DNA from: Spirochaetota bacterium | GTDB lineage: Bacteria > Spirochaetota > Spirochaetia > Treponematales > UBA12059 | NCBI GenBank assembly: GCA_029560805.1 | Contig: JAKQKE010000098.1 | Location: 1-62,823, forward strand | Length of the DNA: 62,823 nt | Direction of reading: 5' to 3' | Shown here: in pieces, positions 33,120 through 42,122 of the stretch | Position numbering within the stretch: position 1 is the stretch's first letter | Layout of the letters: every line of letters starts with the position of its first letter | Notes under the pieces: generated by a model | What the model was told of the DNA's origin: nothing | The model's input: the letters and a program-made list of their open reading frames with translations, nothing else | The model's database searches: none | Translations under genes and position numbers: made by a program

Positions 33120-34028
33120 CTACGTCCCGAGCATGCGCGCGCGATTCACGTCGTACAGCTCCCGGCCGAGCCGACCCTCGGTCTCCCAGGCCCTCAGGTA
33201 CTCGTCGCGCATCGTAGCCAGCCAGAAGCCGGCGCCGGGATCCCTCCGTGAACCGCGGGGTGCCAACTCGACATCCTCCACGATCAGGTCATCCGAGCCC
33301 TTGTCCCGTATCGACGCGACGACTCGACCGTACCGGTCGACTATCTGGGTCGTGCCGACCAGGCGACGTTCCACGACCTCGTCGCGCGCGAGGGAGCGCC
33401 TGGTCCTGATCCGGCCGACGAGCGACGCGTGGACGACGGGCAAGCCAGCCGCGGCAGCGAAGGCGGCGGGCGTCGACGCGTTCAGCTCGTCGTTATACTC
33501 GTCGAGCTCCTGGTTCGAGGTGCCGACAGGCAGGCTCCACCAGCAGGACCCGGCGAGCACAAGGCTCGCACTCGGCCCGATCTCGGCGACGGTCTTACGC
33601 CGCAGCAACTCCCAGCACAGCGCGAGCGCGAAGGCGCCGTCGGTCCGCCGTTCGTCGCCCGGCGCGTAGTAGGCGTTCTCGAACTGGGTCGGCAGGTCCT
33701 TGTCGTGGACGAAGGTCGATCCGTCGGGATGGACGACGACCATCGAGTTGTAGACGTCCGCGTCCCAGATACACAGCATCGACCCGGATATGATGATACC
33801 GAGGCCCCGGGCCTCCGCCCGCAGGCGCTCGAGCACCCGCGCCTCGCGGTTCAGCCTCGGCACGGCGAGCATGCCGTCGTCGATGGCTACGCCCGAGGTG
33901 AAGAACTCGGGCAGGACGACGACTTCAGCACGCTCGCGGGCAGCCAGCCTCACGAGGCGTATCGCCCGCTCGCAGTTGCCCTCGACGTCGCCCTGGGCCA
34001 ACAGCAGTTGCGTCGCCGCCACCCTCAT
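33120..34028 (-). CDS. nitrilase-superfamily carbon-nitrogen hydrolase
   Basis: The 302-residue protein has the full Glu-Lys-Cys triad of the superfamily: Glu41 in VVVLPEFFTSG, Lys110 in FVHDKDLP and Cys138 in FALALCWELL. These enzymes cut amides, nitriles or carbamoyl compounds. Here the loop after the Cys (WELLRRK) differs from well-known omega-amidases, so the substrate is open. It ends in a charged C-terminal helix. It is followed upstream by a LuxR-type regulator ten bases away, probably one transcript. Confidence 0.85.
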   Translation of the reverse strand: MRVAATQLLLAQGDVEGNCERAIRLVRLAARERAEVVVLPEFFTSGVAIDDGMLAVPRLNREARVLERLRAEARGLGIIISGSMLCIWDADVYNSMVVVHPDGSTFVHDKDLPTQFENAYYAPGDERRTDGAFALALCWELLRRKTVAEIGPSASLVLAGSCWWSLPVGTSNQELDEYNDELNASTPAAFAAAAGLPVVHASLVGRIRTRRSLARDEVVERRLVGTTQIVDRYGRVVASIRDKGSDDLIVEDVELAPRGSRRDPGAGFWLATMRDEYLRAWETEGRLGRELYDVNRARMLGT

Positions 34029-34038
34029 GCGTACGCCC

Positions 34039-34770
34039 TCACCTCGGGACCCTCAGCCAGAGCGCGTCAAGCGCCTCGCGGCGCGAGCGGACGCCTAGCT
34101 TCTCGAAGACGTGGGCCAGATGGGTCTCGGCCGTACGGCGGCCGATCGCAAGGGCGGAGGCTACCTGGGCCATCGACAGGGGCTCGGCGCACAGGGCGAG
34201 CACCTCGGCCTCGCGGCGGCTCAGGTCGGGCAGGGCGTCGCGTACGCGCTCCGCGGTCCATGGCGCGTACTCGGCCCGCCCGAGCCGCTCCGCCACGGCG
34301 AGCAGGTTGTTCATCTGCGCGTTGAGCGCGTCCAGGGCCTCGCAGTCGTCGGCGCTGAAGGCCGGTCCGCGGCGCGAGCGCTGGACCGACAGGTTGAGCG
34401 GCAGGGTCGGCCTGAACGGGCTCAGGCCGTAGGCCAGGTCCAAGGCCCGACCGAAATCGCGCATGAACTCGGTCTCGCCATAGTCGACCCAGCGGACGAC
34501 ATCCTGGCCGCGCCTGGCGTAGCGGATCGCGTCGTACCCGATGAACGGCACGACGCCGCGGTAGTACTGGTTATAATCGCGCCTGGTCCGCTCGTCCCAG
34601 CCGACGCAGGCGACGCAGCGCAGTTCCCGATCGAAGACGCCGACGCCGGCGTCGCAGGGGGCGAGCCGCTCCGCCCCGGCCATGAAAACCGAGATCAAGC
34701 CCTCGCGCGTCGGGGCGCAGCCGGCCTCGAGCGAGCACTCGTGCACCGCCTTCCATGACATTTCGTCCAT
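34039..34770 (-). CDS. LuxR-type transcriptional regulator
   Basis: The 243-residue protein has an N-terminal sensor region of about 170 residues, perhaps GAF-like (LAPCDAGVGVFDRELRCVACVGWDERT). The C-terminal HTH is of the LuxR/FixJ class (LPDLSRREAEVLALCAEPLSMAQVASALAIGRRTAETHLAHVFEKLGV). The start at 34770 (MDEMSWK) lies eight bases after a TATACT box with no clear ribosome site, so the mRNA may be leaderless. ATG 34761 is an alternative. It lies upstream of the nitrilase-type gene and may control it. Confidence 0.82.
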   Translation of the reverse strand: MDEMSWKAVHECSLEAGCAPTREGLISVFMAGAERLAPCDAGVGVFDRELRCVACVGWDERTRRDYNQYYRGVVPFIGYDAIRYARRGQDVVRWVDYGETEFMRDFGRALDLAYGLSPFRPTLPLNLSVQRSRRGPAFSADDCEALDALNAQMNNLLAVAERLGRAEYAPWTAERVRDALPDLSRREAEVLALCAEPLSMAQVASALAIGRRTAETHLAHVFEKLGVRSRREALDALWLRVPR

Positions 34771-34866
34771 GGCCTCGAGTATAGCGCATGAATACGTAAA
34801 ATATACGGATACCGCCAAACCAATCGGGAGGCTAGCGTTACGGTATATCCATGTTTGGAGGTCTCC

Positions 34867-35409
34867 ATGAAAACCCGCGCGATATGCTTGGCCCTGGCGC
34901 TCGCTATGGTAGCCGGAGCCGCCCACGGGCAGGCCGCGCCGGCCGAACAGCCGGTACCGCTCTTCTCCGACGCCGGCCTGATGACCGGACTTATCCTCGA
35001 GGCTACCGGCTTCGGCCTCGTGATAGGCGGCGGCGCCACCGCGTCGCTATCGCTCGACGCGGCCCTCGTGATGATGCAGATAGCGCCCATCTGCTCCTCG
35101 GTAGGGGCCTGGGTCTCGCAGGGCAAGATGGAGGGCTACACCGAACTATGGCAGGGACGAGGCCTCGAGTACGACGCGAGCGGCCTGATCAAGAAGTCCA
35201 AGACGGCCGCCGTCGCGACCACCGCCTTCACGGCCGGCGCCCTGGTGTTGCCGTTGCTCGGCGAGGTGGGCGTCTACCTATCGCTGGCCTGCACCGGCGT
35301 GGCGGTAGGCTGGGACATGTACGCCTTCTACGCGGTGCGGAGCATCTGGCTACGCGAGCTCAATACGGCCATCGTCGATTCGGGCATGGACTGGAAGGCC
35401 TTCCGTTGA
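34867..35409 (+). CDS. exported hydrophobic protein of unknown function
   Basis: The 180-residue protein begins with a signal peptide (cleavage likely after AAHGQA). Three or four moderately hydrophobic Gly/Ala-rich segments follow (LMTGLILEATGFGLVIGGGA; SKTAAVATTAFTAGALVLPLLG). No family is recognised. GGAGG at 34857 sets the start at ATG 34867. A small lipoprotein follows after 20 bases, probably cotranscribed. Confidence 0.7.
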   Translation: MKTRAICLALALAMVAGAAHGQAAPAEQPVPLFSDAGLMTGLILEATGFGLVIGGGATASLSLDAALVMMQIAPICSSVGAWVSQGKMEGYTELWQGRGLEYDASGLIKKSKTAAVATTAFTAGALVLPLLGEVGVYLSLACTGVAVGWDMYAFYAVRSIWLRELNTAIVDSGMDWKAFR

Positions 35410-35429
35410 GCGGGTCGAGGGTGCCGAAG

Positions 35430-35867
35430 ATGAGGAAACCGATCGTTCTAGCGCTCCTTGTCGCCCTGGCCATGTCGTTCTGCGGCTGTCAGCTCCTGTT
35501 CCAGGAGACCGCCGAGCTTTACGTTTCGGTCGACGGCGACTACGACGCATCGGTCACCTGCGAGCTGTACCTGATCGAACGCCTCGACGTGGGCCGTAGC
35601 GCGGGTACCGGCGACAGCATCCTATCCAAGAAGTCGCGCACCGAAACGATATCGGGCCGGGAATGGATGGTGTTCGAAGTACCCAGGGGGCGATGGGACA
35701 TCTACATGGAGTACTTTACCCACGGCGCCTACCGGGACCACGCGGTCGACCGCAACACCGTCGACCTGGATAACTACGAATGGGCCGCGCTATGGCTGCC
35801 GACGAACGACTGGACGAGCACGAGGCGCTACCAGGGCGACGGCGAGGTGATCATACCCGGCGCGTAA
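35430..35867 (+). CDS. small predicted lipoprotein of unknown function
   Basis: The 145-residue protein has a signal peptide and Cys residues at about 17 and 19 (MSFCGCQLL), either of which could be the lipidated residue. The mature part has alternating polar and aromatic residues (ELYVSVDGDYDASVTCELYLIER; WDIYMEYFTHG) and looks like a beta-sandwich. ATG 35430 has a GAGGG site. GTG 35421 is in frame but too close to it. Confidence 0.7.
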   Translation: MRKPIVLALLVALAMSFCGCQLLFQETAELYVSVDGDYDASVTCELYLIERLDVGRSAGTGDSILSKKSRTETISGREWMVFEVPRGRWDIYMEYFTHGAYRDHAVDRNTVDLDNYEWAALWLPTNDWTSTRRYQGDGEVIIPGA

Positions 35868-35883
35868 CGCGCCCAACGCGCAC

Positions 35884-35912
35884 GGCGCGGGAGCCTCGAA
35901 GGCCCCCGCGCC
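35884..35912. terminator. bidirectional hairpin between convergent genes
   Basis: GGCGCGGG and CCCGCGCC pair around an inner GCCT/AGGC stem with a CGA loop, giving 12 base pairs with one mismatch. It sits between the small lipoprotein and trmO, which converge. There is no T run on either side. Confidence 0.65.
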
Positions 35913-35925
35913 GAACGATTCGCCG

Positions 35926-36399
35926 CTAGAGCTCGAACTTCGCGAAAAACGCCGCGGAGTCCTCGATGCAGTCAGGCCACTCCCTGAACCATGGCGCCAC
36001 ACGGACATCCCTGGCGCGGTCGCAAACCGGTATGTAGGGCTTGATGTCGAGGAGCGGCGTACCATCCACGGCGTCGATGTAGTCGAGCGTTATCAGGCCC
36101 GTATCGACGTCGACCGACCCGATCCCGCAGCTCGTCAGCGCTATCGGGTTGGGCCGGTACTCCGAACGGCACGCGAACACTCCGGCCCTGACGCCCGGCG
36201 CGTACGGCAGCTCACATGACAGCGTGCCGCGGAACTCTAGCGTATCCATGCCGTGCGCCCACCATAGCGCGTTCAGGCGCCCGAACTCCCCCAGGGCCAG
36301 GAGTCCCTCGCGATACGGCTCGTCCACCTCGAGCGCGTAGTAGCCCTTCGCGTCGTCCGCCCGCACCCGGCCGATCGCCCGTACCGTCATCTCCTTCAT
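35926..36399 (-). CDS. TrmO-family tRNA methyltransferase (TsaA-like, UPF0066)
   Basis: The 157-residue protein matches the core domain of TrmO, which methylates N6 of threonylcarbamoyladenosine 37 in tRNA. GVFACRSEYRPNPIALTSCGI carries the SAM-binding RxPxRPNPI-type motif, and DYIDAVDGTPLLDIKPYIP the second conserved block. It lacks the extra C-terminal domain of the 235-residue E. coli protein. The start at 36399 follows GGAGG with five bases between. Confidence 0.82.
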   Translation of the reverse strand: MKEMTVRAIGRVRADDAKGYYALEVDEPYREGLLALGEFGRLNALWWAHGMDTLEFRGTLSCELPYAPGVRAGVFACRSEYRPNPIALTSCGIGSVDVDTGLITLDYIDAVDGTPLLDIKPYIPVCDRARDVRVAPWFREWPDCIEDSAAFFAKFEL

Positions 36400-36574
36400 C
36401 GTCGCCTCCATAAGGTGTCGTGATGGCCTCAGCGTAGCGCCTCGGCGGCGCGCGCCTCTCGACCTCGATTGCCGGACGCCGCGGCGCGAGGACGACACCA
36501 GGCCGAGCTCCAGAGGGACAGAGGTCGAAACCGACCGGAATTGCCCTATCAGTAGCCGGGGAGCGCCCGCGGCC

Positions 36575-36603
36575 TTGCCAGGCGGGCACTCCGGCGCTAT
36601 CGT
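36575..36603 (+). promoter_or_regulatory. promoter of the GyrI-AraC-hom gene group
   Basis: TTGCCA (36575-36580) and TATCGT (36598-36603) are 17 bases apart. A GGAGG ribosome site follows at 36611. The same TATCGT -10 form is used by the TetR-ABC promoter at 29560. Confidence 0.55.
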
Positions 36604-36620
36604 CGCGTATGGAGGCCGGG

Positions 36621-37145
36621 ATGGAACACAGGCTCGAGCGCCGGAGGCCCTTCGTACTCGTCGGCATGAATTTCTTCGGCAACCCGTTCGGCGCGGCCGC
36701 GGCCTGGGACATGGACAACGAGATAGGCTCGCTCTGGAAGCGCCTGATGGCCTACCTGGCCGACCATCCCGTGGCCGCCCTGCCGCCGGGCGATCCGGCC
36801 TGGTTCGAGGCCCACATCATGCATCCGGCCAGCGCGGCGACCGGCGACTACGAGGTGTTCATAGGCGCCGAGGCGGAGCGGCCGCTCGACGCCCCGGTCG
36901 AGCTCGTGGTCAAGTCGTTGCCAGCCAGAGACTACGCCGTGCTCTCGATGCGCTGCGCGGAGATGGAGCCGGGCTGGGAGGATCGCGTCTCGGCCGAGGT
37001 CGTCGGGCGCTACGGACGGGCGATCGAGCGACGATGGGGGCTCCAGCGCTACGATTCCCGCTTCTCGAGCCTCGAGGATCCGGGCTCGATCATAGAGATG
37101 TGGACGCCACTAGCGCCCGAGACCCCCGACGGAGAGGCGCATTGA
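36621..37145 (+). CDS. GyrI-like small-molecule-binding protein
   Basis: The 174-residue stand-alone effector domain is of the GyrI/SOUL-like type found at the end of many AraC regulators (FVLVGMNFFGNPF; DYEVFIGAEAERP; ARDYAVLSMRCAEMEP; IEMWTPLAPE). It has no DNA-binding part. It is coupled by TTGA to the AraC-type gene that follows, so it may act with it as ligand sensor or sponge. ATG 36621 is preferred to 36609 because of ribosome-site spacing. Confidence 0.72.
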   Translation: MEHRLERRRPFVLVGMNFFGNPFGAAAAWDMDNEIGSLWKRLMAYLADHPVAALPPGDPAWFEAHIMHPASAATGDYEVFIGAEAERPLDAPVELVVKSLPARDYAVLSMRCAEMEPGWEDRVSAEVVGRYGRAIERRWGLQRYDSRFSSLEDPGSIIEMWTPLAPETPDGEAH

Positions 37146-37990
37146 CTGACGCCGACAGGCGCCTCGCGTCGGTCGGCCGAGCCCTGGACCTCGTCGAGGA
37201 GCGGCTACGCGACGACCTCGACGTGGCCGCGCTGGCGAGCGCCGCCTGCTACTCGATCTTCCACTTCGTGCGGGTCTTCACCGAGCTGACCGGCCACGGA
37301 CCCTACGACTACCTGATGCGCAGGCGCGTCGCGGAAGCGGCGCGAGAGCTCGTCTCTGGCGACCGGTCCATCCTCGAGCTGGCACTCGACTACCGCTTCG
37401 AGTCGCCGGACGGCTTCTCCCGAGCCTTCAGGCGCTGCTATGGCCTAGCGCCGAGCGAGGCGCGTAAGGCAGGCGCCTTCCCCGACGGCTCGGCCAGGAC
37501 GCCGATTACCCGGGAGTACGTACACGCATCCATGAACGCCGGGCTGACGATACGCGCCGAACGGCTAAGCGACGTCCTGGTCTCAGGCCGCTCCCTGGCG
37601 CCGGGCGAGGCCGCCGGCTCCGAGGCCCGGCTCATGATACTCGGCACCGGGCGCGACGCATTCGCCGGCCGGGCCGCCGACGAGGTGCCAGACTACCCGA
37701 CACTCGGCACGCGCGTACCGGGAGGCGACTGTATCGTCGCTTCTGGCCAGCCGCCACTCGACCTTGGCCTGGCCCGCGAACGGCTGTACCGCACGGCCAT
37801 TCCCGTCGGCTCGGCGCGGGTGCGAGCCGACTTCGAGCTTATCCGCCTGGATAGCGGAGGCGGCCCGATCGCTATACTCGTACCGGTCTTGCTCTCCGAG
37901 CCGCTCGGCGTCAAGATGGGGCGGGGGGATAGATGGAACGACAGACCATACGCGCCGGAGAGTCGGATCCGCGGGCCGAGGCTCCGGTGA
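37142..37990 (+). CDS. AraC family transcriptional regulator with effector-binding domain
   Basis: The 282-residue protein begins with the two AraC helix-turn-helix units (DLDVAALASAACYSIFHFVRVF and SILELALDYRFESPDGFSRAFRRCYG). A C-terminal effector domain of about 150 residues follows. The start is TTG at 37142, overlapping the GyrI-like gene stop as TTGA, with GGAGAGG just upstream. The DNA-binding part is N-terminal, as in the Rob/SoxS-with-effector group. Its targets may be its own operon; hom follows immediately. Confidence 0.82.
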   Translation: MTDADRRLASVGRALDLVEERLRDDLDVAALASAACYSIFHFVRVFTELTGHGPYDYLMRRRVAEAARELVSGDRSILELALDYRFESPDGFSRAFRRCYGLAPSEARKAGAFPDGSARTPITREYVHASMNAGLTIRAERLSDVLVSGRSLAPGEAAGSEARLMILGTGRDAFAGRAADEVPDYPTLGTRVPGGDCIVASGQPPLDLGLARERLYRTAIPVGSARVRADFELIRLDSGGGPIAILVPVLLSEPLGVKMGRGDRWNDRPYAPESRIRGPRLR

Positions 37991-39039
37991 CGATAGCCAG
38001 CCTGGCCCTGCTCGGCTGCGGCACCGTCGGCGGCGCCTTGATCGACCTGATAGCCGAACGAGCCGATGCGCTCGCCGCGCGCGGCGTCGAGCCGCGCGTC
38101 GTCGCGATAGCCAACTCGAGGCGCATGGTCGTCGCCCCGGACGGGATCGACCTGGCCCGCTGGCGCGAGGCCCTGGCGGCCGCGTCCGAGCCGACAGACC
38201 CCTCCGCGCTCATGGCGCTCGGCCCGTCCCTGCCCGGACCGGTACTCGTCGACTGCACCGCGAGCGACGAGACGCCGCGCGCCTATCCGGGCTTCTTCGC
38301 GGCGGGCTTCGACGTGGTGACGGCAAATAAGCGCGGCAACGCGGGGCCGCTCGAGCACTATCGGAACCTGGCGCGCGAGGCGCGGCGGCGTGGCCGGCAG
38401 TACCTGTACGAGGCGACCGTCGGCGCCGGCCTCCCCGTCGTCGACAACCTGCGCAGGCTGTTCATGGCCGGCGACTCGCTGCTCGACTTCACGGGCGTGC
38501 TGTCAGGCTCGCTATCCTTCCTGTTCGGCCGCCTCGAGGACGGCCAGCTCTTCTCGGCCGCCGTTCGCGAGGCGATGGCCCGCGGCTTTACCGAGCCCGA
38601 CCCGCGCGACGACCTGTCGGGCGCCGACGTGGCCCGCAAGACGCTGCTCCTGGCCCGCGAGGCCGGCATGGCGCTCGAGCCCGAGGACGTCGAGCGCGCC
38701 GGCCTGATCCCGCCCGAGTACCTCGCGATGGCGCGGGACGAGTTCGTCGCCCGACTGCCCGAGCTCGACGAAGGCGTCGCCGCGCTGACCCGATCGGCCT
38801 CCGGGCGCGGCGCCGTCCTGCGCTACGCCGGGTCGATAGCCGGCGGGCGCGCCTCGGTCGGCGTCGTCGAGGCTGGGCCCGGCCACCCGCTACGCTCCGT
38901 CCGCGACGGGGAGAACGCGCTCGCGTTCCATACCCGCTACTACGACCCGGTGCCCCTCGTCGTGCGCGGCTATGGCGCGGGCGCCCTCGTCACGGCCGCG
39001 GGCGTCCTCGGAGACGTGCTGCGCGCGGCCGGGCACTGA
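37933..39039 (+). CDS. homoserine dehydrogenase
   Basis: The 368-residue protein has the NAD(P)-binding loop SLALLGCGTVGGALID, TANKRGNAG in the linker and DPRDDLSGADVARKTLLLARE with the catalytic Lys. It reduces aspartate semialdehyde to homoserine on the way to threonine and methionine. It lacks the kinase half and the C-terminal ACT domain, the compact form. ATG 37933 is listed. GTG 37987, which overlaps the AraC stop as GTGA and has GAGG at a good distance, is an equally good start and removes 18 non-conserved residues. Confidence 0.88.
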   Translation: MERQTIRAGESDPRAEAPVTIASLALLGCGTVGGALIDLIAERADALAARGVEPRVVAIANSRRMVVAPDGIDLARWREALAAASEPTDPSALMALGPSLPGPVLVDCTASDETPRAYPGFFAAGFDVVTANKRGNAGPLEHYRNLAREARRRGRQYLYEATVGAGLPVVDNLRRLFMAGDSLLDFTGVLSGSLSFLFGRLEDGQLFSAAVREAMARGFTEPDPRDDLSGADVARKTLLLAREAGMALEPEDVERAGLIPPEYLAMARDEFVARLPELDEGVAALTRSASGRGAVLRYAGSIAGGRASVGVVEAGPGHPLRSVRDGENALAFHTRYYDPVPLVVRGYGAGALVTAAGVLGDVLRAAGH

Positions 39040-39067
39040 CGGCCAGGCAAGTCCGTTACCCGTCAAG

Positions 39068-39087
39068 CGAGGGCTGCTACGCCCTCG
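39068..39087. terminator. bidirectional hairpin between hom and metK
   Basis: CGAGGGC (39068-39074) and GCCCTCG (39081-39087) form a perfect 7-bp stem with loop TGCTAC between two convergent genes. No T run follows. Confidence 0.55.
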
Positions 39088-39128
39088 AGTCCGACGACGC
39101 TGAAGTCCGAGCCGACCTGGGCCTGGTC

Positions 39129-40298
<1,170 letters not shown>

Positions 40299-40595
40299 GG
40301 GGAAATCTCCTCTTTTAGCTGTATCCTCGCCGCGATGGTTTTCGCTACGAGCCGCCCGCAATACGGATCAAATCGGCGGAGCGGACGATCCCGCCCGGGA
40401 CTCGTCCGCCGGGTAAATATCGACTATTTGGCCGTCTTCGGCAAGGCCCCGAGCTACGTCGGGGCCCGCGCCCCACGGGTGCGCCGCTTACCAGCCGTCG
40501 CGGCCGGCCTGAGCGGCGCTCGGGCTCGGCGCGTTTTACAAAGCCGGCGAACGGCCCTATACTGATGCCATTCCATCCCCAAGCGGAGCGGTTCG
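40299..40595. other. structured intergenic region between metK and glpK
   Basis: This gap is the longest without a gene. It holds the glpK promoter at its right end. It also holds two strong dyads: GCGGACGA/TCGTCCGC at 40381-40409 with an inner TCCC/GGGA, and GGCCCCGA/TCGGGGCC at 40445-40466 with loop GCTACG. A possible minus-strand promoter (TTGCCG, 17 bases, GATATT, near 40415-40443) would put the first hairpin at the 5' end of the metK leader. I do not recognise any known SAM riboswitch class in it. Confidence 0.5.
40535..40563 (+). promoter_or_regulatory. promoter of glpK
   Basis: TTTACA (40535-40540), a 17-base spacer and TATACT (40558-40563) give a strong sigma70-type promoter with one mismatch in each box. 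The leader is about 26 bases with GGAG before the ATG. Confidence 0.75.
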
Positions 40596-42086
40596 ATGCA
40601 GCACAACGACAAGTACATCCTCGCGCTGGACCAAGGCACCACGAGCTCTCGCGCCATCGTCTTCAACCAGACCGGCGTCGTCATAGGCATGAAACAGATA
40701 GCCTTCAACCAGATCTACCCGAAGCCCGGCTGGGTGGAGCACGACCCCTTCGACATCTGGCAGAGCCAGTACGACGCGGCGGTCGGCGCCATCGACGAGG
40801 CGCAGATCACGCCGTCGCAGATCGCCGCGATCGGTATCACCAACCAGCGAGAGACTACGCTGATCTGGGACCGTAAGACCGGTAAGCCCGTGCACAACGC
40901 CATCGTCTGGCAATGCCGGCGATCGTCGCATATCTGCCAGGAGCTCAAGGCCCTCGGCTTCGAGCCCGAGATCAAGGCGCGCACCGGGCTGATCCTCGAC
41001 CCGTACTTCTCCGGGACCAAGCTCGTCTGGCTGTTCGACCAGATACCGGGCCTACGCGACCGGGCCGAGCGCGGCGAGCTGGCGTTCGGCACCGTCGACT
41101 CCTGGCTGATCTACAACCTGACCGGCAGGCACGCGACCGACGCCACGAACGCCAGCCGCACCATGCTGTTCAACATCCGCGAGGGCCGTTGGGACCAGGA
41201 GATCCTCAGAATGCTCAAGATCCCCGAGGCCATCCTGCCCGAGGTGCTGCCGAGCTCGGCCGACTTCGGCTACACGCGCAAGGATCTCTTCGGCTGCGAG
41301 ATACCGGTCTGCGGCTGCGCCGGCGACCAGCAGGCCGCGCTATTCGGGCACGCCTGTTTCCAGGTCGGCGCCAGCAAGAACACCTACGGCACCGGTTGCT
41401 TCGCGCTGATGAACACCGGCTCCGAGCCGGTCGAGTCGAGGCACAACCTGCTCACGACGATAGCCTGGGACCTGGGCAAGGGCTATACCTACGCGCTCGA
41501 GGGTTCCGTGTTCATAGGCGGGGCGGTGATCCAATGGCTACGCGACGAGATGCGCCTCCTATCCGACTCCGCCGAGAGCGAGCGGCTGGCGCGGCTGGTC
41601 AAGGACACCGGCGGCGTCGTCCTCGTGCCGGCCTTCGTCGGCATGGGCGCGCCGTACTGGGACGCCGAGGCCCGCGGCGCCGCGCTCGGCGTCACCCGCG
41701 GCACGACCAAGGCCCACTTCGTGCGGGCAGCCCTCGAGTCGGTAGCCTACCAGTCGCGCGACCTGCTCGACGCGATGGAGCGCGACGCTGGCGCCTCGAT
41801 ACCGTTCATCAAGGCGGACGGCGGCGCCAGCGCCAACAGCTTCCTCATGCAGTTCCAGGCCGACGTGCTCGACAAGCCGGTCATCCTGCCGGAGGTGGGC
41901 GAGGTTACCGCGCTCGGCGCCGCCTACCTGGCAGGCCTCAGGGTAGGCTACTGGTCCGGGCTGGACGAGCTGGAGCGCAACTGGCGCCGCAAGCGCGACT
42001 TCATGCCCGAGATGGCAGCCGAGACGCGCGATCGCCTGCTCGAGCGCTGGTCCAAGGCCGTCGAGGTGACGCGCCTCTTCAAGTAA
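40596..42086 (+). CDS. glpK: glycerol kinase
   Basis: The 496-residue FGGY kinase has the standard opening YILALDQGTTSSRAIVFNQ, the GITNQRETTLIWDRKTGKPV block, the GTVDSWLIYNLTG segment and the GGASANSFLMQFQAD signature. It phosphorylates glycerol to glycerol 3-phosphate. No glpF or glpD neighbour is present. The start is set by conserved length and the GGAG site. Confidence 0.95.
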   Translation: MQHNDKYILALDQGTTSSRAIVFNQTGVVIGMKQIAFNQIYPKPGWVEHDPFDIWQSQYDAAVGAIDEAQITPSQIAAIGITNQRETTLIWDRKTGKPVHNAIVWQCRRSSHICQELKALGFEPEIKARTGLILDPYFSGTKLVWLFDQIPGLRDRAERGELAFGTVDSWLIYNLTGRHATDATNASRTMLFNIREGRWDQEILRMLKIPEAILPEVLPSSADFGYTRKDLFGCEIPVCGCAGDQQAALFGHACFQVGASKNTYGTGCFALMNTGSEPVESRHNLLTTIAWDLGKGYTYALEGSVFIGGAVIQWLRDEMRLLSDSAESERLARLVKDTGGVVLVPAFVGMGAPYWDAEARGAALGVTRGTTKAHFVRAALESVAYQSRDLLDAMERDAGASIPFIKADGGASANSFLMQFQADVLDKPVILPEVGEVTALGAAYLAGLRVGYWSGLDELERNWRRKRDFMPEMAAETRDRLLERWSKAVEVTRLFK

Positions 42087-42122
42087 GCCGCGTCCCGGAG
42101 GCCGTCGGACACCGCCACTCGG

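Noticed and set aside
40299-40460. SAM riboswitch in the metK leader
   Set aside because: Strong hairpins exist, but none of the conserved cores of the SAM riboswitch classes I know can be found, so only a structured region is reported.
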